A stretch of 64,000 nt of DNA, taken from positions 1 to 64,000 of the forward strand of contig NZ_WOTD01000005.1 in the NCBI RefSeq assembly GCF_011516885.1. Reading direction: 5' to 3'. Made by a program: the position numbers and the translations under genes. Every line of letters begins with the position of its first letter. The stretch's first letter is position 1. Shown here piece by piece: positions 54,895 to 63,922 of the stretch. The notes below the pieces were generated by a model. It was not told the origin of the DNA. It was given only the letters and a program-made list of their open reading frames with translations, and did no database searches. The DNA is from Acetobacter lambici. Lineage in GTDB: Bacteria; Pseudomonadota; Alphaproteobacteria; Acetobacterales; Acetobacteraceae.

Positions 54895-55586
54895 TGTCTC
54901 TGGCTCTCTCACAGGTTTTTCGCGGTCCACTCAAACTGGTCATTTTTGACTGTGATGGTGTGCTGGTTGATAGCGAGGAAACCTGCTGCCGCCTGTGTGC
55001 GCAGGCGGCGCGGGAGGCCGGGTGGACTGTGCCGGATACGCTGGCCGTCCAGACTTTTTCTGGTATGTCCTTAGCAACCATTCAGCCCATGATTGAACAG
55101 CACGCGGGCAAAAAGCTTGGTCCCCAATGGGAGCCAACAATGCAGCAGCGCTTTGTGGCGGCCATGAAGGAAGGTGTGGAACCCATTGATGGTGTACATG
55201 CCATGCTTGATGCGGTGCACAAGTTGGGTATTCCCGTGCGTGTTGCATCCAATTCCTCATGCGAGGAGATGGACGTAAAGTTTGAAAAAACCAGTCTTTC
55301 CCCTTACTTTAAGGGACGGATTCATTCCGCGCGGGATATGGGGGTGCCCAAACCACGGCCTGATGTTTACCTAAAGGCCGCACAGGCCCAAGGTGTTCTG
55401 CCGTGCGAATGCGTGGTGCTGGAAGATAGTGACCCCGGTGCAAAAGCAGCGGTTGATGCAGGTATGGCCTGCGTGATGCTCCGCGCACCGGAAAAACCCG
55501 TTCCAGATTGGAAAGGGGTTGAAAGGATAAGCAAATTATCTGATTTCCCACATATTCTTTCCAAACTGATCAAGGTCACATCATAA
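54894..55586 (+). CDS. HAD-superfamily hydrolase (beta-phosphoglucomutase/phosphatase type)
   Basis: 230 aa. HAD motif I LVIFDCDGVLVDSEE near residue 15, motif II VRVASNSS near 115, motif III lysine in GVPKPRPDVY near 150, and motif IV VVLEDSDPGAKAA near 168; a C1 cap domain lies between motifs I and II. Probably a small-molecule phosphatase. It overlaps hemE upstream (ATG in the stop) and hemJ downstream by one base, so the three are translationally coupled. A role in heme metabolism is only suggested by position. Confidence 0.88.
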   Translation: MSLALSQVFRGPLKLVIFDCDGVLVDSEETCCRLCAQAAREAGWTVPDTLAVQTFSGMSLATIQPMIEQHAGKKLGPQWEPTMQQRFVAAMKEGVEPIDGVHAMLDAVHKLGIPVRVASNSSCEEMDVKFEKTSLSPYFKGRIHSARDMGVPKPRPDVYLKAAQAQGVLPCECVVLEDSDPGAKAAVDAGMACVMLRAPEKPVPDWKGVERISKLSDFPHILSKLIKVTS

Positions 55587-56038
55587 TGGTTTTTGACGTG
55601 CTGCTTCCGTGGGTCAGGTGGTTTGTCGCCTTTCATATCATGTCTGTCATGGCATGGATGGCGGGGTTGTTTTATCTGCCCCGACTGTTTGTGTACCATT
55701 GCCAGGTCAAGATTGGTACTGCGGAAAGTACGCGGTTTAAAACCATGGAACGCCGGTTGATCAAGGCTATTATGGTGCCTGCCATGTGTTCCAGTCTGTT
55801 CTTTGGTGTTTTACTGGTTTTAACACCGGGGTCTGTCGACTGGAGTGCGGGCTGGTGGCATTTAAAATTGCTGTCAGTGCTGCTGATGTTTGGTTTTCAG
55901 GGGTTTTGTGGTCGCTGGTACCGGGGGTTCGCACAGGACAATAATCAGCATTCTGAAAAATTTTACAGATTGGCCAATGAGGTACCAACAGTTCTGATGA
56001 TGATCATCGTGATTATGGTTGTTGTCCGGCCTTTTTGA
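55586..56038 (+). CDS. hemJ: Protoporphyrinogen oxidase HemJ
   Basis: 150 aa, four or five transmembrane helices. Conserved N-terminal FHIMSVMAWMAGLFYLPRLFVYH (in parts) with a heme-ligating His, and the conserved WWHLKLLSVLLMFGFQGF region with a second His and Lys. HemJ oxidises protoporphyrinogen IX to protoporphyrin IX in bacteria lacking HemY or HemG. ATG overlaps the HAD stop (TAATG). It ends a hemE-HAD-hemJ operon. Confidence 0.88.
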   Translation: MVFDVLLPWVRWFVAFHIMSVMAWMAGLFYLPRLFVYHCQVKIGTAESTRFKTMERRLIKAIMVPAMCSSLFFGVLLVLTPGSVDWSAGWWHLKLLSVLLMFGFQGFCGRWYRGFAQDNNQHSEKFYRLANEVPTVLMMIIVIMVVVRPF

Positions 56039-56041
56039 AAA

Positions 56042-56078
56042 ACAATATAATATAACAGTGTTTAATATATTATATTGT
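56042..56078. repeat. Perfect A/T-dominated inverted repeat after hemJ
   Basis: ACAATATAATATA at 56042-56054 pairs exactly with TATATTATATTGT at 56066-56078 around an 11-base loop. It begins four bases after the hemJ stop. One G/C pair per arm only, so it is a weak terminator stem; it could be a processing site or a protein-binding palindrome. Confidence 0.6.
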
Positions 56079-56282
56079 CAGGGCAGTAAAAACCCAGACC
56101 ATGCTCCATGCAGGTTATGGTTTGGGGCTGCACAGCAGCAGGGAACAGATTTGCGTTTTATGTAAATCCTTGTAACCTTGCAAAAAGCTTCTGAAAACAC
56201 GGCAAGAACATGGAATATTTTTTGCCCATATGTTTGAATTGTTAAAATTTATAAAAATAGAATATCAGGGAGAAGACGTCAT

Positions 56283-56867
56283 ATGTCCTTAACTGTGCGT
56301 TCCGTTGCAGTGTTTTGTGGCTCCCGGATGGGGGACAAACCAGTTTATCGCCAGACAGCCGAACTGGCTGGCAAAACACTGGCCGAAAAAAATATTCGAC
56401 TGATTTATGGTGGTGGAGCCAATGGGCTCATGGGTGTAGTGGCGGATGCCGTAATCAAATCCGGTGGGGCTGTTACCGGGGTTATTCCCGAGTTTTTAAA
56501 AACCCGTGAGCGGATGCATGATCAGGTTTCCGAACTGATCGTTACGGATTCCATGCATGCACGTAAGCAGATCATGTTTGCTCAGGCCGATGCATTCTGG
56601 ATTCTTCCCGGTGGATTTGGCACTTTTGACGAAACAATGGAAATTCTGACATGGAAGCAACTGGGCCAGCATAAAAAACCCATTCTTCTGGTTAATGTGG
56701 ATGGGTGGGGCGATGCCATGGTCGCCATGCTGGATATAGCGGTCAGTCAGGGTTTTGCTTCAGCCGAGGCACGGGCTCTTTTTCAGGTTGTTCCGGATGT
56801 ATCGGCGGCTCTGGCCTGTTCCATCCTGTCTGATCAGGTGAACGATCTGCCTATGTCCGCCCTTTAA
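56283..56867 (+). CDS. LOG-family (TIGR00730) nucleoside monophosphate phosphoribohydrolase-like protein
   Basis: 194 aa. Family motifs YGGGANGLMGVVADA near residue 41 and PGGFGTFDETMEILTWKQLG near 107 (the PGGxGTxxE signature). LOG proteins release free cytokinin-type bases from nucleoside 5'-monophosphates; bacterial members also act on other nucleotides. GGGAGAAG precedes the ATG. Preceded by an A/T-rich 200-base gap that should hold its promoter, and followed by a hairpin and the tRNA-Pro gene. Confidence 0.9.
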   Translation: MSLTVRSVAVFCGSRMGDKPVYRQTAELAGKTLAEKNIRLIYGGGANGLMGVVADAVIKSGGAVTGVIPEFLKTRERMHDQVSELIVTDSMHARKQIMFAQADAFWILPGGFGTFDETMEILTWKQLGQHKKPILLVNVDGWGDAMVAMLDIAVSQGFASAEARALFQVVPDVSAALACSILSDQVNDLPMSAL

Positions 56868-56888
56868 GCCTAGGGGTTTATGCATTTC

Positions 56889-56913
56889 CTCTCTTGCTTA
56901 TACAGCAAGAGAG
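56889..56913. terminator. Hairpin between LOG gene and tRNA-Pro
   Basis: CTCTCTTGCT pairs with AGCAAGAGAG, five-base loop, 20 bases after the LOG stop. There is no following T-run, so termination is uncertain; the stem is perfect. Confidence 0.45.
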
Positions 56914-56936
56914 ATGTATAGCGCATTCAGCCATTA

Positions 56937-57013
56937 CGGAGTGTAGCTCAGCCTGGTAGAGCACTGTGTTCGGGACGCAGGGGCCGGAGGTTCGAATCCT
57001 CTCACTCCGACCA
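56937..57013 (+). tRNA. tRNA-Pro (CGG anticodon)
   Basis: Acceptor CGGAGTG pairs with CACTCCG, D-arm AGCTCAGCCTGGTAGAGC, anticodon stem CTGTG/CGCAG with loop TTCGGGA (anticodon CGG, reads CCG), T-arm GGAGGTTCGAATCCT, and encoded CCA. Confidence 0.96.
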
Positions 57014-57180
57014 TGGCTTTTCCTGAAAAAATAAATTTTCCCTTTTGGGGGAAGTCATACGGCGCTCTGTTTTTGTTGGTCAAAAACATTGAGGCTGTTT
57101 TGCAGAGCCATGCCTGTTTTATCTGCCTCTGTCACAGGGGATTGTCAGATAAAACATTGGAAAATACTGTGCAGTTCATG

Positions 57181-57223
57181 AAAAAAGCCCCTGATGTTCC
57201 AAACGGGTATCAGTGGCTTTTGT
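57181..57223 (-). terminator. Intrinsic terminator of the small membrane-protein gene
   Basis: Minus-strand AAAAGCC-ACTGAT arm pairs with ATCAG-GGGCTTTT (one bulge), followed by a T-run, about 20 bases after the stop at 57240. Confidence 0.7.
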
Positions 57224-57239
57224 TTGTCAGTCAGCCTAT

Positions 57240-57686
57240 TCAGGCTCGTTTGGCAACTGCTGTGTAATGCCCATCCACCACAGCATTGGCGGCAAAAAGG
57301 TTGGGCTGTACATCATGTACCTGTCCGACCAGAAGGTTCTCCCAGCGGCGCATATCTGCCTGCCGGTCGGCCTGAATACCCTTGTTGAGTTCTTCAAACT
57401 GCAATGCGGCAAAAGATCCCAGAACAATGCTGGAAACAAAAGCCGCGCTGGCTACCAGACCGGGGAGCGAGAAAGCGTAGTCCGACCATTGTTCGGACTC
57501 TGGCAGGGATTGCCACAAAAAATGCGACAGGGCGGAATTGTCGGTAAAATCCTGCCAATGCACGGCCAAGCCTGCGTGGAAAACCGAAAATTTGAGTCCG
57601 CACGTCATAAAAATAAAAGTGGAGCAGATAGCAAGGCTCAGGGCTGCGAGCCAGAGCGATACGAATGTTGCTTTTTTCCATGCCAT
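57240..57686 (-). CDS. Hypothetical membrane protein, two predicted helices
   Basis: 148 aa. Hydrophobic segments at about residues 9-30 (SLWLAALSLAICSTFIFM) and 74-95 (LPGLVASAAFVSSIVLGSF) flank an about 40-residue non-cytoplasmic loop; a hydrophilic C-terminal tail of about 50 residues follows. Strong ribosome site AGGAGG before the ATG. No family recognised. It is a single gene with its own terminator, between tRNA-Pro and the glycine-rich protein gene. Confidence 0.65.
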   Translation of the reverse strand: MAWKKATFVSLWLAALSLAICSTFIFMTCGLKFSVFHAGLAVHWQDFTDNSALSHFLWQSLPESEQWSDYAFSLPGLVASAAFVSSIVLGSFAALQFEELNKGIQADRQADMRRWENLLVGQVHDVQPNLFAANAVVDGHYTAVAKRA

Positions 57687-57937
57687 GTTTCCGGCCTCCT
57701 AATTTTGGGTTTGTTAGGGGGCAAAAGCGGAACGGTGTATGGAGACACCCCGCTTTCTCCATTGCTTAAACAGTATATCAGGCATTCAATAAATGCAAGG
57801 CAAATCGTGCGTCATCAGCTTTTCTGACATACCAAAAAAGATGGTAACGCATGCTGGAAAGCCTTCCCGATCATGCCCATTTTTAGGACATGTTTTTCTT
57901 GTCTGCTAACCAACAGGCAAGAGTGGGGGACGTTGGA

Positions 57938-58630
57938 ATGAAGCAGACAAGTAAAATAAAGATAGGCCTGTTAGCCATGCTGCTGGCGGGGGCTAATCTT
58001 TCTGTCACCCATGCTTTTGCGCAGCATGGTGGTGGGCATTTTGGTGGTGGTCCCGGTGGGGGCGGCCATTTTGGTGGACCAGGTGGTGGTGGTGGCTGGC
58101 ATGGCGGTGGCCCCGGTGGCTGGGGTGGCGGAGGCGGTTGGCGCGGCGGTGGCCCCAGAGGATGGGGAGGCGGCTGGGGTGGTTATTACGGCGGCTGGGG
58201 CTACCCATACTATTACGGTGGATACGGTGGATACGGTGGATACGGGGGGTATGGCGGATATGGTGGCTGGAACCCGTATTGGGGTAACCCATACTGGAGC
58301 CCCTACTGGGCAGGTTGGGGCTGGGGGTGGTCCATGCCATACGCGTATGGTCGTATGGCTGACGTAGAGGCATATGGTGGTGCCTACCCACAGTATGATC
58401 AGGCACCGCCTCCACCCACGCCAGATGGAGCCCCGGTGCAACAGGGAACAGGCCAGAGCTATTATGCGCCGCCATCCTATTATGCCAGTCCTGACTATGG
58501 GCAGTATCCGGCAACAGGCCCGGGCCAGCCTCCGCCGCGTACAATGCAGGGGAGCGATGGCACCGCAATGTTCAATTGCAAAGATGGTTATTTTTACAAC
58601 AATTTAACGCAGAACTGCGATAAGCGCTAA
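57938..58630 (+). CDS. Secreted glycine/tyrosine-rich repeat protein
   Basis: 230 aa from the ATG at 57938, which opens into a signal peptide (KIKIGLLAMLLAGANLSV, cleavage near HAFAQ). The mature N-terminal half is Gly/His/Trp-rich (GGGHFGG, GGWGGGGGW), then a run of Tyr-Gly-Gly units encoded by 9-bp tandem repeats at about 58219-58266. A Pro/Gln/Tyr-rich segment and a compact C-terminal piece with two cysteines (MFNCKDGYFYNNLTQNCDK) follow. Likely an envelope, surface or matrix-type protein. No enzymatic domain seen. Confidence 0.7.
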   Translation: MKQTSKIKIGLLAMLLAGANLSVTHAFAQHGGGHFGGGPGGGGHFGGPGGGGGWHGGGPGGWGGGGGWRGGGPRGWGGGWGGYYGGWGYPYYYGGYGGYGGYGGYGGYGGWNPYWGNPYWSPYWAGWGWGWSMPYAYGRMADVEAYGGAYPQYDQAPPPPTPDGAPVQQGTGQSYYAPPSYYASPDYGQYPATGPGQPPPRTMQGSDGTAMFNCKDGYFYNNLTQNCDKR

Positions 58631-58638
58631 GATCATAA

Positions 58639-58679
58639 CCCTTGGTTGCCTTACCTTGTTGGGGTTTGGCAACCAAGGG
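58639..58679. terminator. Convergent-gene inverted repeat (terminator-like)
   Basis: CCCTTGGTTGCC pairs exactly with GGCAACCAAGGG, 17-base loop, between the convergent glycine-rich and methyltransferase genes. T-runs are lacking, so it may need Rho or act by stem strength alone. Confidence 0.5.
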
Positions 58680-58685
58680 CCGTGT

Positions 58686-59150
58686 TCAGGCCTTTGTGGG
58701 CAGCTCCACGCCTTCAAGCTCCAGCAGCCATATTTTATCGTCTACGCCACCATCCCCCGAATACCCACCAAGACCATTCCGTGCCAATACACGGTGGCAT
58801 GGAATCAATACGGGAATAGGGTTACGGCCAACTGCCTGCCCCACGGATTGGGGGCTACCTCCAACTTTTTGCGCCAGTTCGCCATATGTTATGGTCGCAC
58901 CTACTGGAATACTCTGCAAAAAAGCCCAGATTTTTTTCTGGTATGCAGTGCCGTAAGGTTCCAGAGGAAAGGGGAATGCCCCCAGTGCCGAGGGGTCATC
59001 AAACCACTGGTCCAGCCATTCCCGTGCCTGGCAGAGTAGTGGCGTTTCGGTCTGGTCTCGGCCCCAGCCCCAATCCAGAGAAATGATTTTTCCATCTTCT
59101 TCAGACAGGGTAAGCGGTCCCAGAGGAGAATGAAGGGAAAGCTGGGGCAT
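58686..59150 (-). CDS. ogt: Methylated-DNA-protein-cysteine methyltransferase
   Basis: 154 aa from the ATG at 59150; the longer frame adds 28 unrelated residues. Suicide repair of O6-alkylguanine: helix-turn-helix segment TITYGELAQKVGGSPQSVGQAVGRNP in parts near residue 85-110, then the acceptor cysteine in VLIPCHRVLARNG near 118, and LGGYSGDGGVDDKIWLLELEG at the end. The N-terminal domain is short, as in Ogt-type enzymes. Confidence 0.93.
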   Translation of the reverse strand: MPQLSLHSPLGPLTLSEEDGKIISLDWGWGRDQTETPLLCQAREWLDQWFDDPSALGAFPFPLEPYGTAYQKKIWAFLQSIPVGATITYGELAQKVGGSPQSVGQAVGRNPIPVLIPCHRVLARNGLGGYSGDGGVDDKIWLLELEGVELPTKA

Positions 59151-59333
59151 GGATCGGGCACTTTCTGGATAAAAACAAAGTGGAATGGCGCAAAAGCAGG
59201 CAAGGTGCAGCCTTATTGGCGGCATATACCCCATATAGTCCGTTTTTTATCATTTTTTAAATCTACGTTTGCGGACAAAACTGCACTAAAAACACTTTGT
59301 TATCGTGAACAGAACAGTAAGGAACAGAGCGCG

Positions 59334-60653
59334 GTGGGGTATCAGGGGGAAGACACTATTTTTGCTCTGTCTACAGGGGTGGAGCGCGCAGCCATTGCCG
59401 TTATGCGCGTGAGCGGCAAAGGCAGTGCGGACCTTCTGGTAAAGCTTTGCGGTTCACTCCCTCCGCCGCGCAAGGCGGTTTTGCGGCGTGTATGGCGGCA
59501 GGCAGATGTGCAGGATACCTTGCTGGACGAAGCCCTTGTGCTGTGGTTCCCCGGCCCCAAAAGCTACACGGGGGAGGACGGGTTTGAGCTGCATCTGCAT
59601 GCGGGGTCCGCCATTATTCAGGCTGTAGCCCATGCCCTTGTGCTGGGTGGGGCGCGCCCGGCAGAAGCGGGTGAATTTACACGCAGGGCGTTTACCAATG
59701 GCCGGATGGATCTGGTGGAAGCCGAGGGCATAGCCGATCTTGTGGCGGCGGAAACAGAAAGCCAGCGTAGGCAGGCTCTGGCTCAAGCCAATGGCGCATT
59801 GAGCCGGGTTTACGAGGAATGGTCAGCGCGGCTGAAAAAGCTTCTGGCGTTTCAGGAAGCCCTGATAGATTTTCCCGATGAGGACCTTCCGCCCGAAGTT
59901 GAGGAGGAAATTCGCTCAGGCATCCGCCAGCTTATGGGGGAAATGCAGCAGCATATTGCAGATGGCCAGCGGGGCGAGCGTATCCGGCGGGGGGTGGTTT
60001 TTGCTATTACGGGACCACCCAATGCAGGGAAGTCGAGCCTGCTGAACTGGCTGGCCGAACGTGATGCCGCCATTGTTTCCCCCATTGCGGGTACAACGCG
60101 TGATGCGCTGGAAATTGTGGGGAGTCTGGCAGGGATCAAGGTAACGTTTGTCGATACCGCAGGCCTGCGTGAAACCGAGGATGAGATTGAAGCCGAAGGT
60201 GTGCGCCGCGCTTTGTTTCACGTGAAACAGGCAGACTGTGTTGTGCAGATGTTTGCTGCCTCCGATGTGCCCCAAAGTGTCTTCCCCGGTGCTTTGCTGG
60301 TTGGGAACAAGCTTGACTTGGCGGACCTTCCGGCAGAGGTAGAGGGCGTTCGCGTTATACCGGTCAGTCTTAAAAATGGTCAGGGGCTGGAGGCATTACG
60401 CCATATTTTGGAAGACAGGGTGCAGGCGTTAACGGCATCATCGACCGGCATGCCGTTGCTGACCCGCGCACGCCATAGCGCTGGTGTGCAGGATGCCTGT
60501 GCCAGTCTGGAGGAAGCTCTCCGGCAGGAATGGCCAGAAGTGCGGGGCGAGGAACTGCGGCTGGCCATGCGGGCTTTGGGGCGGTTAACCGGACATGTAG
60601 GGGTTGAGGAACTGCTGGATGCCATTTTTGGGCAGTTCTGTATTGGCAAATAA
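59334..60653 (+). CDS. mnmE: tRNA modification GTPase MnmE
   Basis: 439 aa from a GTG at 59334, with AAGGA ten bases upstream; the longer frame includes about 68 unrelated residues. With MnmG it adds the 5-carboxymethylaminomethyl group to U34 of certain tRNAs. N-terminal folate-binding domain (DTIFALSTGVERAAIAV onward). The G domain has P-loop GPPNAGKSSLLN near 223 and DTAGLRETEDEIE near 270. The C-terminal CIGK holds the catalytic cysteine. A perfect parS site lies inside its coding sequence. Confidence 0.95.
   Translation: MGYQGEDTIFALSTGVERAAIAVMRVSGKGSADLLVKLCGSLPPPRKAVLRRVWRQADVQDTLLDEALVLWFPGPKSYTGEDGFELHLHAGSAIIQAVAHALVLGGARPAEAGEFTRRAFTNGRMDLVEAEGIADLVAAETESQRRQALAQANGALSRVYEEWSARLKKLLAFQEALIDFPDEDLPPEVEEEIRSGIRQLMGEMQQHIADGQRGERIRRGVVFAITGPPNAGKSSLLNWLAERDAAIVSPIAGTTRDALEIVGSLAGIKVTFVDTAGLRETEDEIEAEGVRRALFHVKQADCVVQMFAASDVPQSVFPGALLVGNKLDLADLPAEVEGVRVIPVSLKNGQGLEALRHILEDRVQALTASSTGMPLLTRARHSAGVQDACASLEEALRQEWPEVRGEELRLAMRALGRLTGHVGVEELLDAIFGQFCIGK
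60214..60229. promoter_or_regulatory. parS: parS centromere site 1 (inside mnmE)
   Basis: TGTTTCACGTGAAACA is identical to the universal ParB-binding palindrome. It is read through as FHVKQ in MnmE. It lies about 3.7 kb before parB, in the usual origin-proximal zone. Confidence 0.95.
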
Positions 60654-60677
60654 GAACATAGTGCAGGGCATGTGGGT

Positions 60678-62558
60678 ATGATGGGGTCTTATGACGTGAT
60701 TGTGGTAGGGGGCGGCCACGCGGGGTGCGAGGCCGCAGCCGCGGCCGCACGGTGTGGCGCCAGAACACTCCTGCTGACACATAATAAAAAGACGGTTGGC
60801 GCCATGTCCTGTAACCCTGCCATTGGGGGAATTGGCAAAGGCCATCTGGTGCGTGAGATAGATTCGCTGGACGGGTTAATGGGTCGTGCTGCGGACCGGG
60901 CGGGTATTCACTTCAAGCTCCTTAATCGTTCCAAAGGGCCAGCCGTGCAGGGGCCGCGTGCGCAGGCAGACCGCATGCTATACCGGCAGGCCATACAGGA
61001 TTTGCTGGCCCAGACACCGGGGCTGGATATTGTGGAAGGTGCCGCAGCCGATCTGTTGTGCCGTGGCGATGGGCACGTCAGTGGTGTTGTGTGCGAGGAT
61101 GGCAGGCAGTGGCAGGCCGGTGCCGTTGTGCTGACAACCGGCACATTTTTGGATGGCGTTATCCATATTGGGCACAAGTCACAACCCGCCGGACGCATAG
61201 GGGAGCAGCCAGCCATTGCTCTGGCGCAACGCCTGCGAGCCATGAACCTACGTATGGGTCGGTTAAAAACAGGGACCCCGGCAAGGCTGGAGCGTGACAG
61301 TATTGATTGGAGCGCGTTGGCTGAGGATAAAGGGGACGCAGTGCCCGAACCCTTCAGCCGGATGACGCAGGCTATTACCAACCCGCAAATGGTCTGTGGC
61401 ATTACCGCTACCACGCCCCAAACGCATGATATTATTCGGGAACATCTGCACCTGTCCGCTGTGTATGGGGGAGGGATTTCCGGCCGTGGACCGCGTTATT
61501 GCCCATCGATCGAAGATAAGGTCGTCCGGTTTGCGGAAAAAACAAGTCATCAGATTTTCCTCGAACCCGAAGCCTTGCCCGAGCATGAAGGGGGCAATCT
61601 GGTTTACCCCAATGGTATATCCACCAGCCTGCCGGCCCATGTGCAGGACGCCATGATCCATACCATTCCCGGTCTGGAGCGCGCGGTGATCGCGCAGTAT
61701 GGTTACGCGGTGGAGTATGACTATGTAGACCCGCGTGAGCTAACAACCTCGCTCGAACTGCGCCAGTGCCCCGGCCTGTTTTTGGCAGGTCAGATCAACG
61801 GAACAACAGGGTATGAGGAGGCCGGGGCGCAGGGGCTTCTGGCGGGGGTTAATGCGGCTCGGTGTGCTGGTGGTCAAGCACCAGTCAGTCTGGACCGGGG
61901 TAAGGCGTATATTGGCGTTATGGTCGACGACCTGACAACTCAGGGCGTGAGCGAACCCTACCGTATGTTTACATCCCGTGCGGAATACAGGCTGACCTTG
62001 CGAGCGGATAATGCCGATATTCGTCTGACACAACTTGGTATGAACTGGGGGTGTGTGGGCGCGCAGCGTAAGGCAGCCTTTGAGCAGGAACTGGCGGAAA
62101 TTAACGCAGCAACAGAGCGCGCCGGAACCGAAGCATGGCAACCGCAGCAGCTTGCCAGCGTGGGTATGAAGGTCGCGCAGGATGGCCGGCGCAGGACCTT
62201 GCTGGAGGTTCTGGGGTATGGGGCAGACCTATCTGTTGTGGAGCATATTGCTCCATGGTTCCTTGGTGTGACTGAGCGTGTGCGCCAGTATGTTACCACG
62301 CAGGCACGTTACAGTGGTTACCTGACCCGCCAGAACAGGGAAATTAAACAACTGGAAGCCGAGACGGAAATCCGCTTTCCACCGCAAATGGATTTTGCAG
62401 GCATAGGTGGACTAAGTTCGGAAATGAAGGAAAGGCTGGCGCAGGCACAGCCGGAAAGTTTTAGTGCGGCACAGCGCATTCCCGGCATTACGCCATCAGC
62501 CCTCATGGCTATTTTGGCATATTTGCGCAAAGGTCAGGAGCATACTCATGCAGGCTGA
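60678..62558 (+). CDS. mnmG: tRNA uridine 5-carboxymethylaminomethyl modification enzyme MnmG
   Basis: 626 aa from the ATG at 60678; a GTG at 60672 and an ATG at 60681 are alternatives. FAD-binding [17 protein letters not shown] near residue 10, the conserved [22 protein letters not shown] in parts near 45, [19 protein letters not shown] in parts near 435, and the C-terminal helical [13 protein letters not shown]. Partner of MnmE. AGGG lies upstream of the start. Confidence 0.97.
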   Translation: MMGSYDVIVVGGGHAGCEAAAAAARCGARTLLLTHNKKTVGAMSCNPAIGGIGKGHLVREIDSLDGLMGRAADRAGIHFKLLNRSKGPAVQGPRAQADRMLYRQAIQDLLAQTPGLDIVEGAAADLLCRGDGHVSGVVCEDGRQWQAGAVVLTTGTFLDGVIHIGHKSQPAGRIGEQPAIALAQRLRAMNLRMGRLKTGTPARLERDSIDWSALAEDKGDAVPEPFSRMTQAITNPQMVCGITATTPQTHDIIREHLHLSAVYGGGISGRGPRYCPSIEDKVVRFAEKTSHQIFLEPEALPEHEGGNLVYPNGISTSLPAHVQDAMIHTIPGLERAVIAQYGYAVEYDYVDPRELTTSLELRQCPGLFLAGQINGTTGYEEAGAQGLLAGVNAARCAGGQAPVSLDRGKAYIGVMVDDLTTQGVSEPYRMFTSRAEYRLTLRADNADIRLTQLGMNWGCVGAQRKAAFEQELAEINAATERAGTEAWQPQQLASVGMKVAQDGRRRTLLEVLGYGADLSVVEHIAPWFLGVTERVRQYVTTQARYSGYLTRQNREIKQLEAETEIRFPPQMDFAGIGGLSSEMKERLAQAQPESFSAAQRIPGITPSALMAILAYLRKGQEHTHAG

Positions 62559-63144
62559 ACGTGTGACTGTTTCACGTGAAACAGAAGAGCGTTTGCAGGC
62601 CTATATGGCTTTGCTCCAAAAATGGAACGAGCGGATTAATCTGGTTTCCCCCAAGGATATGGATAACCTGTGGGAGCGGCATATTCTGGATAGTCTCCAG
62701 CTTGTACCTTTGGTAAAAGGGCGCGAGCGATTTGTGGATATGGGGTCGGGTGGTGGTTTTCCCGGCATAGTGGTTGGCATTGCGGCCAATATTCCGGGTG
62801 TACTGATCGAATCGGATCAGCGGAAATCTGCCTTTTTGCGTGAGGCCGCCAGAATAACGGGCACGCAACTGACCATTCTGCCTTGTCGGCTGGACAAGGC
62901 CGATGTTGCTCCGGCTCCAGTGGTTACAGCGCGTGCGCTGGCTCCGCTGGACAAGTTGCTGACATGGGCGCGCCCGTTATTGGAACCTGATGGTGTTGGC
63001 CTGTTCTTAAAGGGACGTCAGGCTGAACAGGAAATTGAGGAAGCGGCAAAGACCTGGAAGTTTGATGTCCGGTCATGGCCAAGCAAGACAAGCCCCGATG
63101 GTGTTATTCTGGAAGTGAGTAATTTTAATCGTGCAGAAGGCTAA
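62548..63144 (+). CDS. rsmG: 16S rRNA (guanine527-N7)-methyltransferase
   Basis: 198 aa from the ATG at 62548 (AGGAG, eight-base spacing), overlapping the mnmG stop by 11 bases. SAM-binding [12 protein letters not shown] near residue 66 and [12 protein letters not shown] near 28 are diagnostic. It methylates G527 of 16S rRNA. Its N-terminal VSRETEERL is encoded by a second perfect parS palindrome, a constraint seen in many bacteria. Confidence 0.96.
   Translation: MQAERVTVSRETEERLQAYMALLQKWNERINLVSPKDMDNLWERHILDSLQLVPLVKGRERFVDMGSGGGFPGIVVGIAANIPGVLIESDQRKSAFLREAARITGTQLTILPCRLDKADVAPAPVVTARALAPLDKLLTWARPLLEPDGVGLFLKGRQAEQEIEEAAKTWKFDVRSWPSKTSPDGVILEVSNFNRAEG
62568..62583. promoter_or_regulatory. 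parS: parS centromere site 2 (inside rsmG)
   Basis: TGTTTCACGTGAAACA again, here extended to an 18-bp perfect palindrome by flanking C and G (62567-62584). It lies about 1.35 kb before parB. Confidence 0.96.
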
Positions 63145-63922
63145 CAAGAACAGAAAAGACTGCTGCATTCTAGCAGTAGCAAACCAGAAAGGTGGGGTGG
63201 GTAAAACAACCACCGCCATTAATCTGGCAGCAGCTCTGGCAGCCGATGGCGCTCGTGTTGTGCTTCTGGATCTGGACCCGCAGGGCAATGCCTCCACCGG
63301 CGTTGGCGTCAGCTACGATGCCAGAAAAGGAGGTGCTTATGCTCTGCTTATGCATGAAAAAGCAGCACAGGAAATTCTACAATCCACCGAGATTGAAAAC
63401 CTGTCTGTCATAGCGGCCAATACGGAGCTGGTCGGGGCTGAGATCGAACTGGTTGAGACTCAGGGCCGCGAATACAGGCTGCGCGAGGCGCTGGAGCCAC
63501 TGGCACAGCAGGCTGACTATATTATTATTGACTGCCCCCCCAGCCTTGGCCTGCTGACCCTGAACGCGCTTGTGGCCGCCCATGGTGTGCTGGCCCCGTT
63601 GCAGTGCGAATTTTTTGCGCTCGAAGGTTTGGGGCATCTGGTCAAAACGATTGGTCATGTAACCAAAAACCTCAATCCCGGTCTCAAGGTCGCGGGTATC
63701 GTGCTGACCATGTATGACAAGCGCAACAATCTGTCTGAACTGGTTGCCGCGGATGCACGCAGCTTTTTTGGTGATGATGTGCTTGAGACCATTATTCCCA
63801 GAAATATTCGTATTTCCGAGGCACAAAGCCACGGCCTGCCGGTCATGACCTACGACCCCCGTGCAACCGGGGCCACGGCTTATCAGGCGCTTGCCGCCGA
63901 AATTATGAGGAGAACGGCATGA
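63131..63922 (+). CDS. parA: Chromosome partitioning ATPase ParA
   Basis: 263 aa from a GTG at 63131, overlapping rsmG by 14 bases. Deviant Walker [17 protein letters not shown] near residue 19, Walker A' region [13 protein letters not shown], and Walker B-like [18 protein letters not shown]. It forms ATP-dependent gradients that pull ParB-parS origin complexes apart. No better start exists downstream. Its stop overlaps the parB start (ATGA). Confidence 0.95.
   Translation: MQKANKNRKDCCILAVANQKGGVGKTTTAINLAAALAADGARVVLLDLDPQGNASTGVGVSYDARKGGAYALLMHEKAAQEILQSTEIENLSVIAANTELVGAEIELVETQGREYRLREALEPLAQQADYIIIDCPPSLGLLTLNALVAAHGVLAPLQCEFFALEGLGHLVKTIGHVTKNLNPGLKVAGIVLTMYDKRNNLSELVAADARSFFGDDVLETIIPRNIRISEAQSHGLPVMTYDPRATGATAYQALAAEIMRRTA

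Noticed and set aside
57013-57267. 84-codon frame after tRNA-Pro
   Set aside because: It begins at the tRNA CCA end, runs through a terminator into the antisense of the membrane-protein gene, and has no ribosome site.
58219-58266. Short tandem repeats that could look like an array
   Set aside because: The units are 9 bp, contiguous and in frame (Tyr-Gly-Gly); there are no spacers, so this is not a CRISPR.
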